From Candidatus Iainarchaeum sp. (GTDB taxonomy: Archaea > Iainarchaeota > Iainarchaeia > Iainarchaeales > JAFCCW01): a stretch of DNA of 47,036 bases. Where the stretch lies: positions 1-47,036 of the forward strand of contig JAFCCW010000008.1 of the NCBI GenBank assembly GCA_017609985.1, in the 5' to 3' direction. This document shows positions 27,881-36,827 of this stretch, in pieces (the stretch's first letter is position 1; each line of letters starts with the position of its first letter). The position numbers were made by a program, and so were the translations under genes. The notes beneath the pieces were generated by a model. The model ran no database searches. It worked only from the letters and a program-made list of their open reading frames with translations, and was not told where the DNA came from.

Positions 27881-28828
27881 ATGGCTGTAACTGAATTTGA
27901 ATTTAGTGTTGTTGTTCCAACTTTAAACAATTGTTCAACTATTGGGCAGTGTGTTTCTTCTGTCAAGAAAGCACTTCTTTCTGATAATGCAGAAATAATT
28001 ATTGCGGACAGCGGAAGCTCTGATAACACAGTGGGGATTGCAAGAGAGCTTGGAGCACGAATAGTTTTTGCAAACAAGGGTGTTTCCGCAGGAAGAAATG
28101 CTGGCATCAAAGCAGCAGCTGGAAAAATAATTGTGCTTGTTGACTCTGATTGTTTTGTTAAAAAAAATCATTTTGTTTTGCTCAAGAAATTCTTTTCAGA
28201 AAATGAAGGAATTGTCGGAGGCAGTTACAATAATCTTCCGGAAAATAGGGTTTCTTTTGTTTGGAAAAAACTTTTTGAGGCAGTTCATCATCAAAAAACA
28301 CAAATTATTGGAAAAAATGCAGTTTACCGCATGCACGGCGGCAACCTCGCAATGAAGGGAAAACTTGCTTTATTCGATGAAAGCATTAACTGGGGTGCTG
28401 AAGACAGAGAATTTTTTCTTTCAGTTGCTCTGAATAATATCCCTATTTGTTTTGTTCCCTGGCTTGTGGTTAATCATAAAGTAAACGAGTCAGTTAGTTC
28501 AATTGCCAGAAAAAGGCTTTTGCTTACTTCGGGAGAACTTTTCTCGATTTCAAAGCACAGGGTTTTTCGGGATGTTCTTCGCTATGCGTTCTTTGCATTT
28601 GTTCCTTTGTTTCCGTTTGCTCTTTCACTTGCTTCTTCTTTGAGTATTCTGAATTCTTTTATTTTATTTTTCTCTTTTTTCCTGTTTTTTGCTCTTGCAT
28701 TCTTTATTCGAATTAGGGGAATTTCTTTTCCTGAATTTTTTGCTTTCTTTTCATTCAATGCTTTCTTGCTTGTCTTTTCAACTTATTTTGCTTTAGGTAA
28801 ACGAATTGTTTTTGGAAGGTGGTTTTAG
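27881..28828 (+). CDS. Glycosyltransferase family 2 with C-terminal TMs
   Basis: FSVVVPTLNNCSTIGQCVSSV, IIIADSGSSDNTV, GKIIVLVDSDCFV. Confidence 0.9.
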   Translation: MAVTEFEFSVVVPTLNNCSTIGQCVSSVKKALLSDNAEIIIADSGSSDNTVGIARELGARIVFANKGVSAGRNAGIKAAAGKIIVLVDSDCFVKKNHFVLLKKFFSENEGIVGGSYNNLPENRVSFVWKKLFEAVHHQKTQIIGKNAVYRMHGGNLAMKGKLALFDESINWGAEDREFFLSVALNNIPICFVPWLVVNHKVNESVSSIARKRLLLTSGELFSISKHRVFRDVLRYAFFAFVPLFPFALSLASSLSILNSFILFFSFFLFFALAFFIRIRGISFPEFFAFFSFNAFLLVFSTYFALGKRIVFGRWF

Positions 28829-29832
28829 TGCCTGAAGTTTTTCTTTCTTTTTATGGGGTGAACCTGCATATTTCTGCTCCTTTAAAATTAATTCAGTGGA
28901 TAAAGCATGATTTTAGCTATTTTTTGTCAGACTCGCTGGATTCTTGTTCACTGGAATTCAAGCTCTTCAAAAAAGTTCCACCCTATAATATAATGAGTGG
29001 AGCAAGAGCAATCATTTACAGAGATGACTATATTGCTTATGAAAAAGAAGGCAAGTGTTTCATGGACTTTTTTGGTAAAGCTCTTTCTATTCAAAGCAGT
29101 GACAAGAGCAGAGTTGACATCTTTTCTCTTGACGAAGATTTTTTGTACGAGCGTTTTTATCTTGCCTTAATTGTGCTTGTAGGAGAACGTTTGGAGCGAA
29201 GAGGTTTGCACAGAATCCATGCTCTTGCAGTTTCAAAAAATCAGAAAGCAATGCTTTTAATGCTTCCAAGCGGTGGGGGAAAAACTACTTTAATGCTTGA
29301 ACTTCTCAATCAAGACCCTGGTGTCAAAATTCTTTCCGAGGACATGCCTCTTTTATCTGTCAATGGAACAGTGCATTCTTTTCCTCTTCGCATAGGTGTC
29401 AGAGCAAGTGCTTACAGTCTTAAGCTTCGTGGACGATTTTTAAGGCGTTTTAAGCGCTCGAACGAAGAGGACAAGATGCTTATTGACGTGTCTGCTTTTC
29501 GGAAAAGAATTTCAAGCCCTGTTCCCTCTGGCTCGATTGTCCTTGGAGAGCGAGTTTTCTCCACTCAAAGCTCTATTGCTCCAGTCTCGCGTCTGCGTGT
29601 TTTCTGGTCCCTTTTCAAGAACATTGTTTTTGGATTTGAAACACCCATGATTATTGCTTATTTTATGGAAGGAAATGCAAGAGACTTTATGCGCAAGCTA
29701 GCAATGTTTTTTTCACGCCTTGCGGTTTTTCTGGCTCTGCTCGCTAGCTCGAAATGCTTTGTTTTCAGGATGGGTAGAAATCAGAAGAAGAATTCAAAAA
29801 CGCTTGCTCGTTTCCTAGACAAGGTTCCATAG
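28828..29832 (+). CDS. HprK-like (HPr serine kinase-related) P-loop protein
   Basis: LLMLPSGGGKTTLMLELL Walker A and KILSEDMPLLSVNGTVHSFPLRIGV; GTG start overlapping upstream TAG. Confidence 0.65.
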   Translation: MPEVFLSFYGVNLHISAPLKLIQWIKHDFSYFLSDSLDSCSLEFKLFKKVPPYNIMSGARAIIYRDDYIAYEKEGKCFMDFFGKALSIQSSDKSRVDIFSLDEDFLYERFYLALIVLVGERLERRGLHRIHALAVSKNQKAMLLMLPSGGGKTTLMLELLNQDPGVKILSEDMPLLSVNGTVHSFPLRIGVRASAYSLKLRGRFLRRFKRSNEEDKMLIDVSAFRKRISSPVPSGSIVLGERVFSTQSSIAPVSRLRVFWSLFKNIVFGFETPMIIAYFMEGNARDFMRKLAMFFSRLAVFLALLASSKCFVFRMGRNQKKNSKTLARFLDKVP

Positions 29833-30345
29833 CCTTTTAACCTGCCGAACAAAGAAGCTTTCTTTAATTTCTTTCTTTTCAGCAAGCTTCCTATGAACTG
29901 CAATTGCTACAACTTCAATTATGAGCAGGTTTGCAACACCAAAAAAGGTCAGTCCGTTTCCAAAAGCAATTGCTGCAATAGCATATCCTACAATTGCAAT
30001 GCTTGTCGTTGCAAGAAAAAGGTTTGTTTTCTTTTGCCAGCTTGCCCTTGCCTTCTTTCTTAAATTTTTCATCAAATTAGAGCTTTTGTTGGATTGTACA
30101 AATCCATATCCTGTGTCTTCCCATATTCTGCTTGTGTAGTTTACAATCCTACTTTCTTTGAAGTAAGGCTTTTCCAGGACAGAAACCTTTTCAAGTTCTA
30201 GTTTTCCCTTTTCCATCAGCCTACTTGTTGCCTTTTTGGGAATGCTGTTCCTCACAGTCCTTTTTGCTGCTTCAAACAGGCTGCTGCTGCACAGGTTTTT
30301 AGTAATCCTTTTATAGATTCTGAGAAAAAAGCTGTTCTCATCCAT
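29815..30345 (-). CDS. Hypothetical membrane protein
   Basis: Long ORF with two TMs; overlaps the DUF4330-like gene stop by 8 nt (same operon). Confidence 0.6.
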   Translation of the reverse strand: MDENSFFLRIYKRITKNLCSSSLFEAAKRTVRNSIPKKATSRLMEKGKLELEKVSVLEKPYFKESRIVNYTSRIWEDTGYGFVQSNKSSNLMKNLRKKARASWQKKTNLFLATTSIAIVGYAIAAIAFGNGLTFFGVANLLIIEVVAIAVHRKLAEKKEIKESFFVRQVKRLWNLV

Positions 30346-31804
30346 TCAAATCATTTATCCCATTGATTTCATGAATTCTTGCCCAAAAGTTTACTCCATT
30401 CATTTCAAGCAGAATTCTTGAATTCACTTTGACCCAGTTGCCCTTGAAGTAAAGCCTTCCCTGCTTGTCCTCTTCCATCCGGAGTATGAGATTCATTTTC
30501 ACATCCTTATTTCTTGGGTGGCTCTTTTTCAGGATGTTTCCTTCTTCTGTTGTCACTATAATCTCTGCATTCTCGACTGTTTCTGAAAGAATTTCTGCGA
30601 TAACTTCTTCTGTTTCAGGGTCTATTTCTTTGTCTCCCTCTGCAAACTTGTCCTCAATCCAAGGATATATGTTCTCTGCCACAGCAATAACTTTTTTTGA
30701 AATATCTGTTCTCGGATAAGCGTTCTCTGCAGAAAAAATGCTGTTTATCGATTCAATAGTGCCGCTTATGGCTGTGTTAGTAGTGCTGATGGTTATTGAA
30801 GACCCGCTTTTTATGAGCGAGCCCTTGTAAAACAGGTAACCTGCTTTTTGCTCTGCCCTGACTTTGACTGTGAGGTAAACTCTTCTGCTGTATTCAGAGT
30901 TGTATTCTTTTCTCACTCCGACAAGCTCTGCAATGACTTGTCCGTCAAAACCCATTTCAGTGTCGCCCTCTGAAATATTTTCAAGATATTCTGTAGAAAT
31001 GTTTCCCGCATCAATCAGAAGAACAAGCTCAACAGTATTTCTCTCAATCGCCCTGTTTTTTTCTTCCGAATTCTGAATTTCTAAAACTTCTGCTTTTAGG
31101 AATGTTGAGTCTAGGGGAATGAATACTTGGGAGCCAATGTTTGCGAGTTCGCTCCCAAAATAGTATTTTCCTCCTCTTTTTTCCAAGGGAACATCTGCTT
31201 TCAGGATAATATTGTATCTTGTCTGGGTAACCGGAACAAGTTCATAGTCTGTGATTTCCACTATTGCTCCTCCTAGTGTTTTTATTTTCCCATCTCTGAC
31301 CTGTCCAGTCAGCTTGTAGCTTATGTTATCCGCTTCAAGAAAGAGTATTTTTCTTTCAATGCTTGATTGATATCCTTCAATTTCTGAATCACTAATTGCA
31401 ATAACCTTTCCTTGGAACATAACGTTTTCAGTTTCAATTTCAATCTGGGAATTAATCTTGAGCTTTGACTCTTTGTAGATAATGTCGCCGAAAACCTGTT
31501 TTGCCAAAAGCTTCATGGTCACAATAACATCGCTTGAAGAAGACACAGAAGGCATGACATCAACTGCAACTATCTCGCCGATTTTTCTTCCCGAAATATT
31601 TCCGTGCTCTGCGTCTCCAACAGCAAGGTTTTCAATCACAAGAGTCGGCTGGTCCTCTGCTCTTATCTGTATATATGTCCAGTCTTCGGTGCCAAAAACA
31701 GTATAATATGTGAAAAGGCCTATCATCACAACTATTGCTATTATAAGCAGGTCAACAGCGTTCACTATTCCTAAAAATTTTCCCTTTTCATCCACAATTT
31801 CCAT
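30338..31804 (-). CDS. DUF4330-like membrane-anchored protein with about four internal beta repeats
   Basis: N-terminal IVDEKGKFLGIVNAVDLLIIAIVVMIGLFTYY anchor; repeated YFKGxxxKxxSxIxIxxxNxxxxGxIxxI units. Confidence 0.65.
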   Translation of the reverse strand: MEIVDEKGKFLGIVNAVDLLIIAIVVMIGLFTYYTVFGTEDWTYIQIRAEDQPTLVIENLAVGDAEHGNISGRKIGEIVAVDVMPSVSSSSDVIVTMKLLAKQVFGDIIYKESKLKINSQIEIETENVMFQGKVIAISDSEIEGYQSSIERKILFLEADNISYKLTGQVRDGKIKTLGGAIVEITDYELVPVTQTRYNIILKADVPLEKRGGKYYFGSELANIGSQVFIPLDSTFLKAEVLEIQNSEEKNRAIERNTVELVLLIDAGNISTEYLENISEGDTEMGFDGQVIAELVGVRKEYNSEYSRRVYLTVKVRAEQKAGYLFYKGSLIKSGSSITISTTNTAISGTIESINSIFSAENAYPRTDISKKVIAVAENIYPWIEDKFAEGDKEIDPETEEVIAEILSETVENAEIIVTTEEGNILKKSHPRNKDVKMNLILRMEEDKQGRLYFKGNWVKVNSRILLEMNGVNFWARIHEINGINDLNG

Positions 31805-31915
31805 TTTTTCACTTCCATAATCCTGTTAAAAGTAGTTCATTTTCTTTAATAATCTTTTCCTTTTCTTTTTCACCAATATTTAAATAGCCCAAAAGCTTAT
31901 AGTTATTGGTTGAAA

Positions 31916-33385
31916 ATGGCATTAATGGGTTTCAGTAAAAAGAGCTGTTTGTTTGAGAAACCCTTCTTCTTTTTTTATCTAGTCGCTGTATTATTCGGCA
32001 TTCTGGCTTATTTTAATACATTCCTTGCAGTGGGGTTTTTACTGGGCTTGATTGCCTTGTTTGCAGTTCTCAGGAAACCTTTTTTTGGGTTGCTTGCAAT
32101 TGTCTTTTTTATCCCTCTTGACTTCATAAACGCGTTTGGGGCTGGTTCTGTTTCTGGAACCCCTTTTGCTTCGCTTGTCAAGATTTTTGCCTTGATGACC
32201 CTGTTTTCGCTTTTCGTTAACCGTGTCCCGATTTTTAGGAGACTAAGGCACGAGCATTTTATGGCAGGAATCTTCCTTTTTCTGGCAGCCCTCTCGTTTC
32301 TATGGGCTTTTGATCAAGCAATAGCTGTCTCAAGGCTCTCCTCGCTTGTCTTGGCTCTCGCGTTCTTCTTTCTTGTCACAGTGATTGTCAGGACAGAAAA
32401 GCAGGTTAAGGTTGTGCTACTTGTTCTGATTGCTGCCTGTGTCTTTGGCTCGCTTTTCACAATTCCTCAGTATTTCTTTGGCTTGGCTGATTCTGGAAGA
32501 TTGTCTGGATTTGCTGCTGAGCCAAACCATTTTGCACTCTATCTTGTCGCACTGCTTCCGATTGCAAATTATTTTTTCTCGATAAGTGAAACAATAAGGA
32601 AAAAGCTTCTTTCTGCCTTTTCATTCCTTGTACTACTTTTTGGACAAGTTCTGAGCTTTTCAAGAGGGGCTTTTGTTGCCTTCTTTGCTACTGTTGCACT
32701 CATTCTTTTCTCAAACCAAAAAAAGATTCTTCTGGCACTCATAATACTGCTTCTTTTCATGTTTCCGCTTACATTTTACAAGTATTATTCAAGGATTTCA
32801 ACGCTTGAGCAGGTTACGAGCGGAATTGGTGGCGACTATGCTGGCGTTGAAGATACTTCAATCAGGGAGAGGTCAAAGCTTTTTGGAACAGCCTTTGAAA
32901 TAGTCCTGATGAAACCTTTTGGTATTGGGCTCGGAAACTTCAGAAAAGTATATCTCACCTATTATGGCGAAGAGCAGGAGCAAATAGGGCTTGAGGCAGA
33001 GGAAAAGGTTGTGCACAATGCTTATCTTGAAATCATTACTGAGCTTGGCATACAAGGGTTTGCTGTTTTTTTTGTCCTGATTCTAATGGGCTTTCACAAT
33101 CTTTGGAAGTCTGTGAAAGCTGAAAAGCCGAAAGAATTTACCCTGCTTTCCGAGTCCTTGCTAATTTCATTGGTTGCTCTTTTGGTCGGCGTGTTTTTTC
33201 TGGGTGTAATCAACGAAAAGCTTTTCTGGCTCTTTCTTGGACTCTCCATAACCATGTCCTCGCTCTCTAGAGAGGAATATTGTGGCGGAGACTATTCCCA
33301 AAAAGCACCAGAACAGGACACTGATTTTTTCGAAGAACAAAAGGTCTTCAAACAACCCGTGCACAAGGAAAACAGTAAGGAATGA
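31916..33385 (+). CDS. O-antigen ligase/polymerase (Wzy/WaaL-like) membrane protein
   Basis: Polytopic; RLSGFAAEPNHFALYLVALLPIA, GIGLGNFRKVY, VHNAYLEIITELGIQG. Confidence 0.82.
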   Translation: MALMGFSKKSCLFEKPFFFFYLVAVLFGILAYFNTFLAVGFLLGLIALFAVLRKPFFGLLAIVFFIPLDFINAFGAGSVSGTPFASLVKIFALMTLFSLFVNRVPIFRRLRHEHFMAGIFLFLAALSFLWAFDQAIAVSRLSSLVLALAFFFLVTVIVRTEKQVKVVLLVLIAACVFGSLFTIPQYFFGLADSGRLSGFAAEPNHFALYLVALLPIANYFFSISETIRKKLLSAFSFLVLLFGQVLSFSRGAFVAFFATVALILFSNQKKILLALIILLLFMFPLTFYKYYSRISTLEQVTSGIGGDYAGVEDTSIRERSKLFGTAFEIVLMKPFGIGLGNFRKVYLTYYGEEQEQIGLEAEEKVVHNAYLEIITELGIQGFAVFFVLILMGFHNLWKSVKAEKPKEFTLLSESLLISLVALLVGVFFLGVINEKLFWLFLGLSITMSSLSREEYCGGDYSQKAPEQDTDFFEEQKVFKQPVHKENSKE

Positions 33386-35212
33386 AACAGAAGCCGCAAG
33401 GGCTATTTGATAAATCTTTTTTTCTTGTCCTGTGAATCGGATTGCTGAAAGCAACAGTGCAGTTACTGACAGGATAAAGAGAACAGTTGCTGTGGGAATT
33501 CCTCTTTCTGCAGATGTCTGAAGAAATGTGTTGTGTGCGTTTTTTGGAATGCTATCATTTTCTTCAATTTCCGCAAAACTTTTAGAAAAGCTTCCAATTC
33601 CTTTTCCCAGCCAGGGGGATTCAAGTGTCATCTGCCCTGCAAGTTCCCAAATCTCAAGCCTTTTAAGGTCTGAAGCCCTGGTTTCCCTGAAAATCCTCTG
33701 GAAGAATGAGTTGAAAAGCAGGGTTGAGTCAAGAGGCTCTGTTTCTTCTTCACTGTAAACTTCAATCTCCCTTACTGCAGCAAAAGGTTCTTTTCTTTCT
33801 CCCTCTGTTTCCACTGATATTCTGACAAACCTTGCTTCCCTGCATCCAACTCCCACTTTCTCAAAAGAAAGGGATGGAACGTTCAAAGTCCGCTTTGCTG
33901 CTGCTTCAAATTTTTTTCCGTCTGTTGAAAGCCAGACCGACAGGCTGTTAACTTTGCTGAGCCTGCCGCTTGAAAAAATCACAAAAACCTTGCTAATGCT
34001 GTGGACAGAGCCAAGGTCTATTGTAAGTTTTTCTCCTGACGACAGCCACGCCCATTCGTCTGAAACAATTTTGCCGTCTGTTACATAAACATTGTCTGTA
34101 TCGTATCCCTGTGAAGTCTCAAAGCTGTACTCTTTTCCAAGTGCGAGGTTCTTCATCTTGGCAGGGATTATCCCGTTGAATGAAATCTTTTCCCCTGCAA
34201 GCGGATCTATCCCTCTTTCATAGAGGTCGCTGCTTTCAGGAACAGAGTTCTTCTCAACAAGCCCCTGAAATCCAAGAAAGAGCCCTGTGCCGAGCAAAAC
34301 CATTACCACAAGCCCTGCTGCAAGCACTACTCTCCTTAGCTTCCTACTGGTGAAAAAAGAGCTTGCCTTGAGTGCGGCAAGTACAATAAGCGAGAATGCA
34401 AGTGCAATCAGTGCAGCCCTTGAATAAGTGTAAAGCAGAGCAAGCAAAACAAACAACAAAGGAAATGCAAGCGCAATCCTTTCCTTTTTTTCAGCAAACA
34501 TCATTGCCGAAATAATCATTGAAGCTCCTGCAGCAAGACAGAACGCAAGCGAGTTAACATATTCAAAGAGCATTGATTCCCTTATTATTTCAGAAAAGCC
34601 AAGTGCTGCGGAGAGCCCGCCACCTGAATAGGAAAGATTGTGCCCCAGCACTTCAAAGAACGCCACTGAAAAAACCATTAAAATCACTGCCATGATTGCT
34701 TTTTTCAGTCTCTGCACAGAATTAATAGTGTCTGCTGCCATAAAGAAGGCAAGGACGCCAGCTGAAATGTTTGCAAATAAAAGAAGCTGCTGCACGGCAA
34801 GCTCCTGCCTGAATGAAAATACAAAGGCTGCCAGTGAGAAAAAGAAGTAAAGCAAAACAAGCGTTCCAAACCTTATTTCTTCCCCCTGCTTTTTTTCTCT
34901 GATATTCGCGGCAATCCAGCCAATAGTACTGGAAAAAACAACAAGCACAATTCCTGAAATTTTTGCCATTGCTGATGGAAACCCTATTTCCGGAAAGAAA
35001 GGAGCCAAAACTATTATTGAAAGAAGCCCGTAAAATGGTTTTTTGTAGGAGAGAACTATAAACGCTATTGCTGCCGTGCCAAACAGTACAGGGCTGTTGG
35101 AAAAAGCAACTGCTGCTGCAACAGCTCCTGAGAGCAGGACTATGAAGGCAACCAGCAAAAAATTTTCCAAAACACGGAACGCGCCTGATTTGACCATACT
35201 GCTATAACGCAA
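33167..35212 (-). CDS. O-antigen ligase/polymerase-like protein with F5/8C (discoidin/CBM32-like) insertion
   Basis: Polytopic; PWLGKGIGSFSKSF...PKNAHNTFLQTSAERGI Wzy signature; inserted KNLALGKEYSFETS...DLGSVHSISKVFVIF...FVRISVETEG domain. Confidence 0.8.
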   Translation of the reverse strand: MRYSSMVKSGAFRVLENFLLVAFIVLLSGAVAAAVAFSNSPVLFGTAAIAFIVLSYKKPFYGLLSIIVLAPFFPEIGFPSAMAKISGIVLVVFSSTIGWIAANIREKKQGEEIRFGTLVLLYFFFSLAAFVFSFRQELAVQQLLLFANISAGVLAFFMAADTINSVQRLKKAIMAVILMVFSVAFFEVLGHNLSYSGGGLSAALGFSEIIRESMLFEYVNSLAFCLAAGASMIISAMMFAEKKERIALAFPLLFVLLALLYTYSRAALIALAFSLIVLAALKASSFFTSRKLRRVVLAAGLVVMVLLGTGLFLGFQGLVEKNSVPESSDLYERGIDPLAGEKISFNGIIPAKMKNLALGKEYSFETSQGYDTDNVYVTDGKIVSDEWAWLSSGEKLTIDLGSVHSISKVFVIFSSGRLSKVNSLSVWLSTDGKKFEAAAKRTLNVPSLSFEKVGVGCREARFVRISVETEGERKEPFAAVREIEVYSEEETEPLDSTLLFNSFFQRIFRETRASDLKRLEIWELAGQMTLESPWLGKGIGSFSKSFAEIEENDSIPKNAHNTFLQTSAERGIPTATVLFILSVTALLLSAIRFTGQEKKIYQIALAASVSFLTVFLVHGLFEDLLFFEKISVLFWCFLGIVSATIFLSRERGHGYGESKKEPEKLFVDYTQKKHADQKSNQ

Positions 35213-35222
35213 TTGTTATTTA

Positions 35223-35759
35223 TTAAATTTCTTGTTTTTCCTTTTCTTGTTTTTTTCGCCCAATCTTTTTTCTTTTTCTCGCAGGATTTCCTGCAAAAAG
35301 AGTATCCTGCGGAACATCTTTTGTCACCACCGCTCCTGCCCCGATCACTGCGCCAGATCCAACCCTGACGCCGGGAAGGATTATTGCTCTTGCCCCAATC
35401 CAGACATTGTCGCCAATCACAACCTTGTTTGTCCTGCTGTTCTGATAGTCGGGATAGCAATGGTTTTCAGTGATAACCATTACATCCGGCCCCATTATCA
35501 CATTCTTTCCAATCCTTATTTTTCTTCCAATTCGCGCATTTCTTCCGATTCCTGAAAAATCCCCTATCTTAAGAGAGAATGGAATGACTGCTCCCTTCTC
35601 AATGTTCACGCCTTTGCCAACCTTTTCTGCAAACCCTCTTGCAGTGTTTCTCCTGAACCATCCTGAACCGAACGAGTAAGGCTTTGATGAGCTGGGAAGG
35701 TGCCTTGCAAAAAGATTGTAGGCTAACCAGAAAAAATATCTCTTCAGCGAATGCTTCAT
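35223..35759 (-). CDS. Hexapeptide-repeat O-acetyltransferase (WcaF/LbH-like)
   Basis: [27 protein letters not shown]...[38 protein letters not shown]. Confidence 0.92.
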   Translation of the reverse strand: MKHSLKRYFFWLAYNLFARHLPSSSKPYSFGSGWFRRNTARGFAEKVGKGVNIEKGAVIPFSLKIGDFSGIGRNARIGRKIRIGKNVIMGPDVMVITENHCYPDYQNSRTNKVVIGDNVWIGARAIILPGVRVGSGAVIGAGAVVTKDVPQDTLFAGNPARKRKKIGRKKQEKEKQEI

Positions 35760-36827
35760 TGCCTTTTCCCATCCTTCAAATTCCTTTCATAGATAGCTTC
35801 ACTGTAAACCTTTGCAATCCTTTCCGCATTCTCTTTCCAGTAAAGTCTTTTCTCTTTAATCTTTTCCTCAGCATTTTTTCCAAGCCTTTCAGCAAGCTTT
35901 TTGTTCCCGAGAATCATTAAAATCTTTTCACTCATCTCTGCATTGTTTCCCGCTTCAAACAACAGTCCCTCTTTTTTGTCTTTAATCATTTCCCTATTGC
36001 TTTCAATTCCGCTTGCTGCAATCGGACATCTGCAGGCCATTGCCTCCAACAGAGCGACAGAGTTTCCCTCTGAATAGCTTGGCAGGACAAAAACATCTGC
36101 AGACCTCATCCACTCACCTATTTCTTTGTGTGACTTTTTCCCGACAGCGTTAACTCCCTCCACACCTTTAGCAATATTTCTGTTTCCCCTTCCAACAAGC
36201 CATATTTCTGTTTTTTTAGGAAGGCTTTGTGCGAATTCCAAAAGGTCAAGAACTCCCTTTTCCTTAAGCAGGTTTCCCACAAAAACCACTGCTTTGCTTT
36301 CCCGCGGAATCCCTGTTTTCTCTCTTGCCTTCTCTTTGCTTCCTGCTCTGAAAACAGATTTGTCAACACCGTTCCTGGTTTGCGCATGACAGGGATTTTT
36401 TCACAACAATCCTTTCTCCAAAACCTTTTTTTGGAAGAACAAGCAGGTCGCTTCCAAGGCACTGCAACACAACCGGAACACCGGCAAGTCCAGCAATCCA
36501 TTCCACTGCAAGGCTTAATGGTCCTGCCATGTTGACATGAATAACATCAGCATTGGTTTTATTTACTGCTCTGAGCACGGGCTTGAAAAGAAAGACAAAG
36601 CAGTTTACAGCCTTTGCCAACCCACTGCCAGGAAGTGGAAAATATTTTGGGAAAGCAACCCTGATGCTTTCATGCTCCAGCACCTGTTGTTTTCCGTTTA
36701 AGGGCCTTGGGCTGAGCACAACAACTTTGTGCTTTTTCGCAAGCTCTTCAACCTGCCTTAATGCAAAAATGCTTCCAGAAAGATTCTCGCTGTCCGGAAA
36801 GCCGTATGAAACAAACAGAACGTTCAA
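35756..36827 (-). pseudogene. GT4-family glycosyltransferase split by a frameshift with apparent internal deletion
   Basis: N-terminal half ends ...GERIVVKKSLSCANQERC* at 36363; another frame, open from about 36400, reads KNPCHAQTRNGVDKSVFRAGSKEKAREKTGIPRESKAVVFVGNLLKEKG into the C-terminal half. Confidence 0.8.

Noticed and set aside
36118-36501. 127-aa minus-strand ORF spanning the GT4 break
   Set aside because: Third-frame, Trp/Cys/Arg-rich and without GT4 motifs; the true continuation is the TRNGVDKSVF frame.
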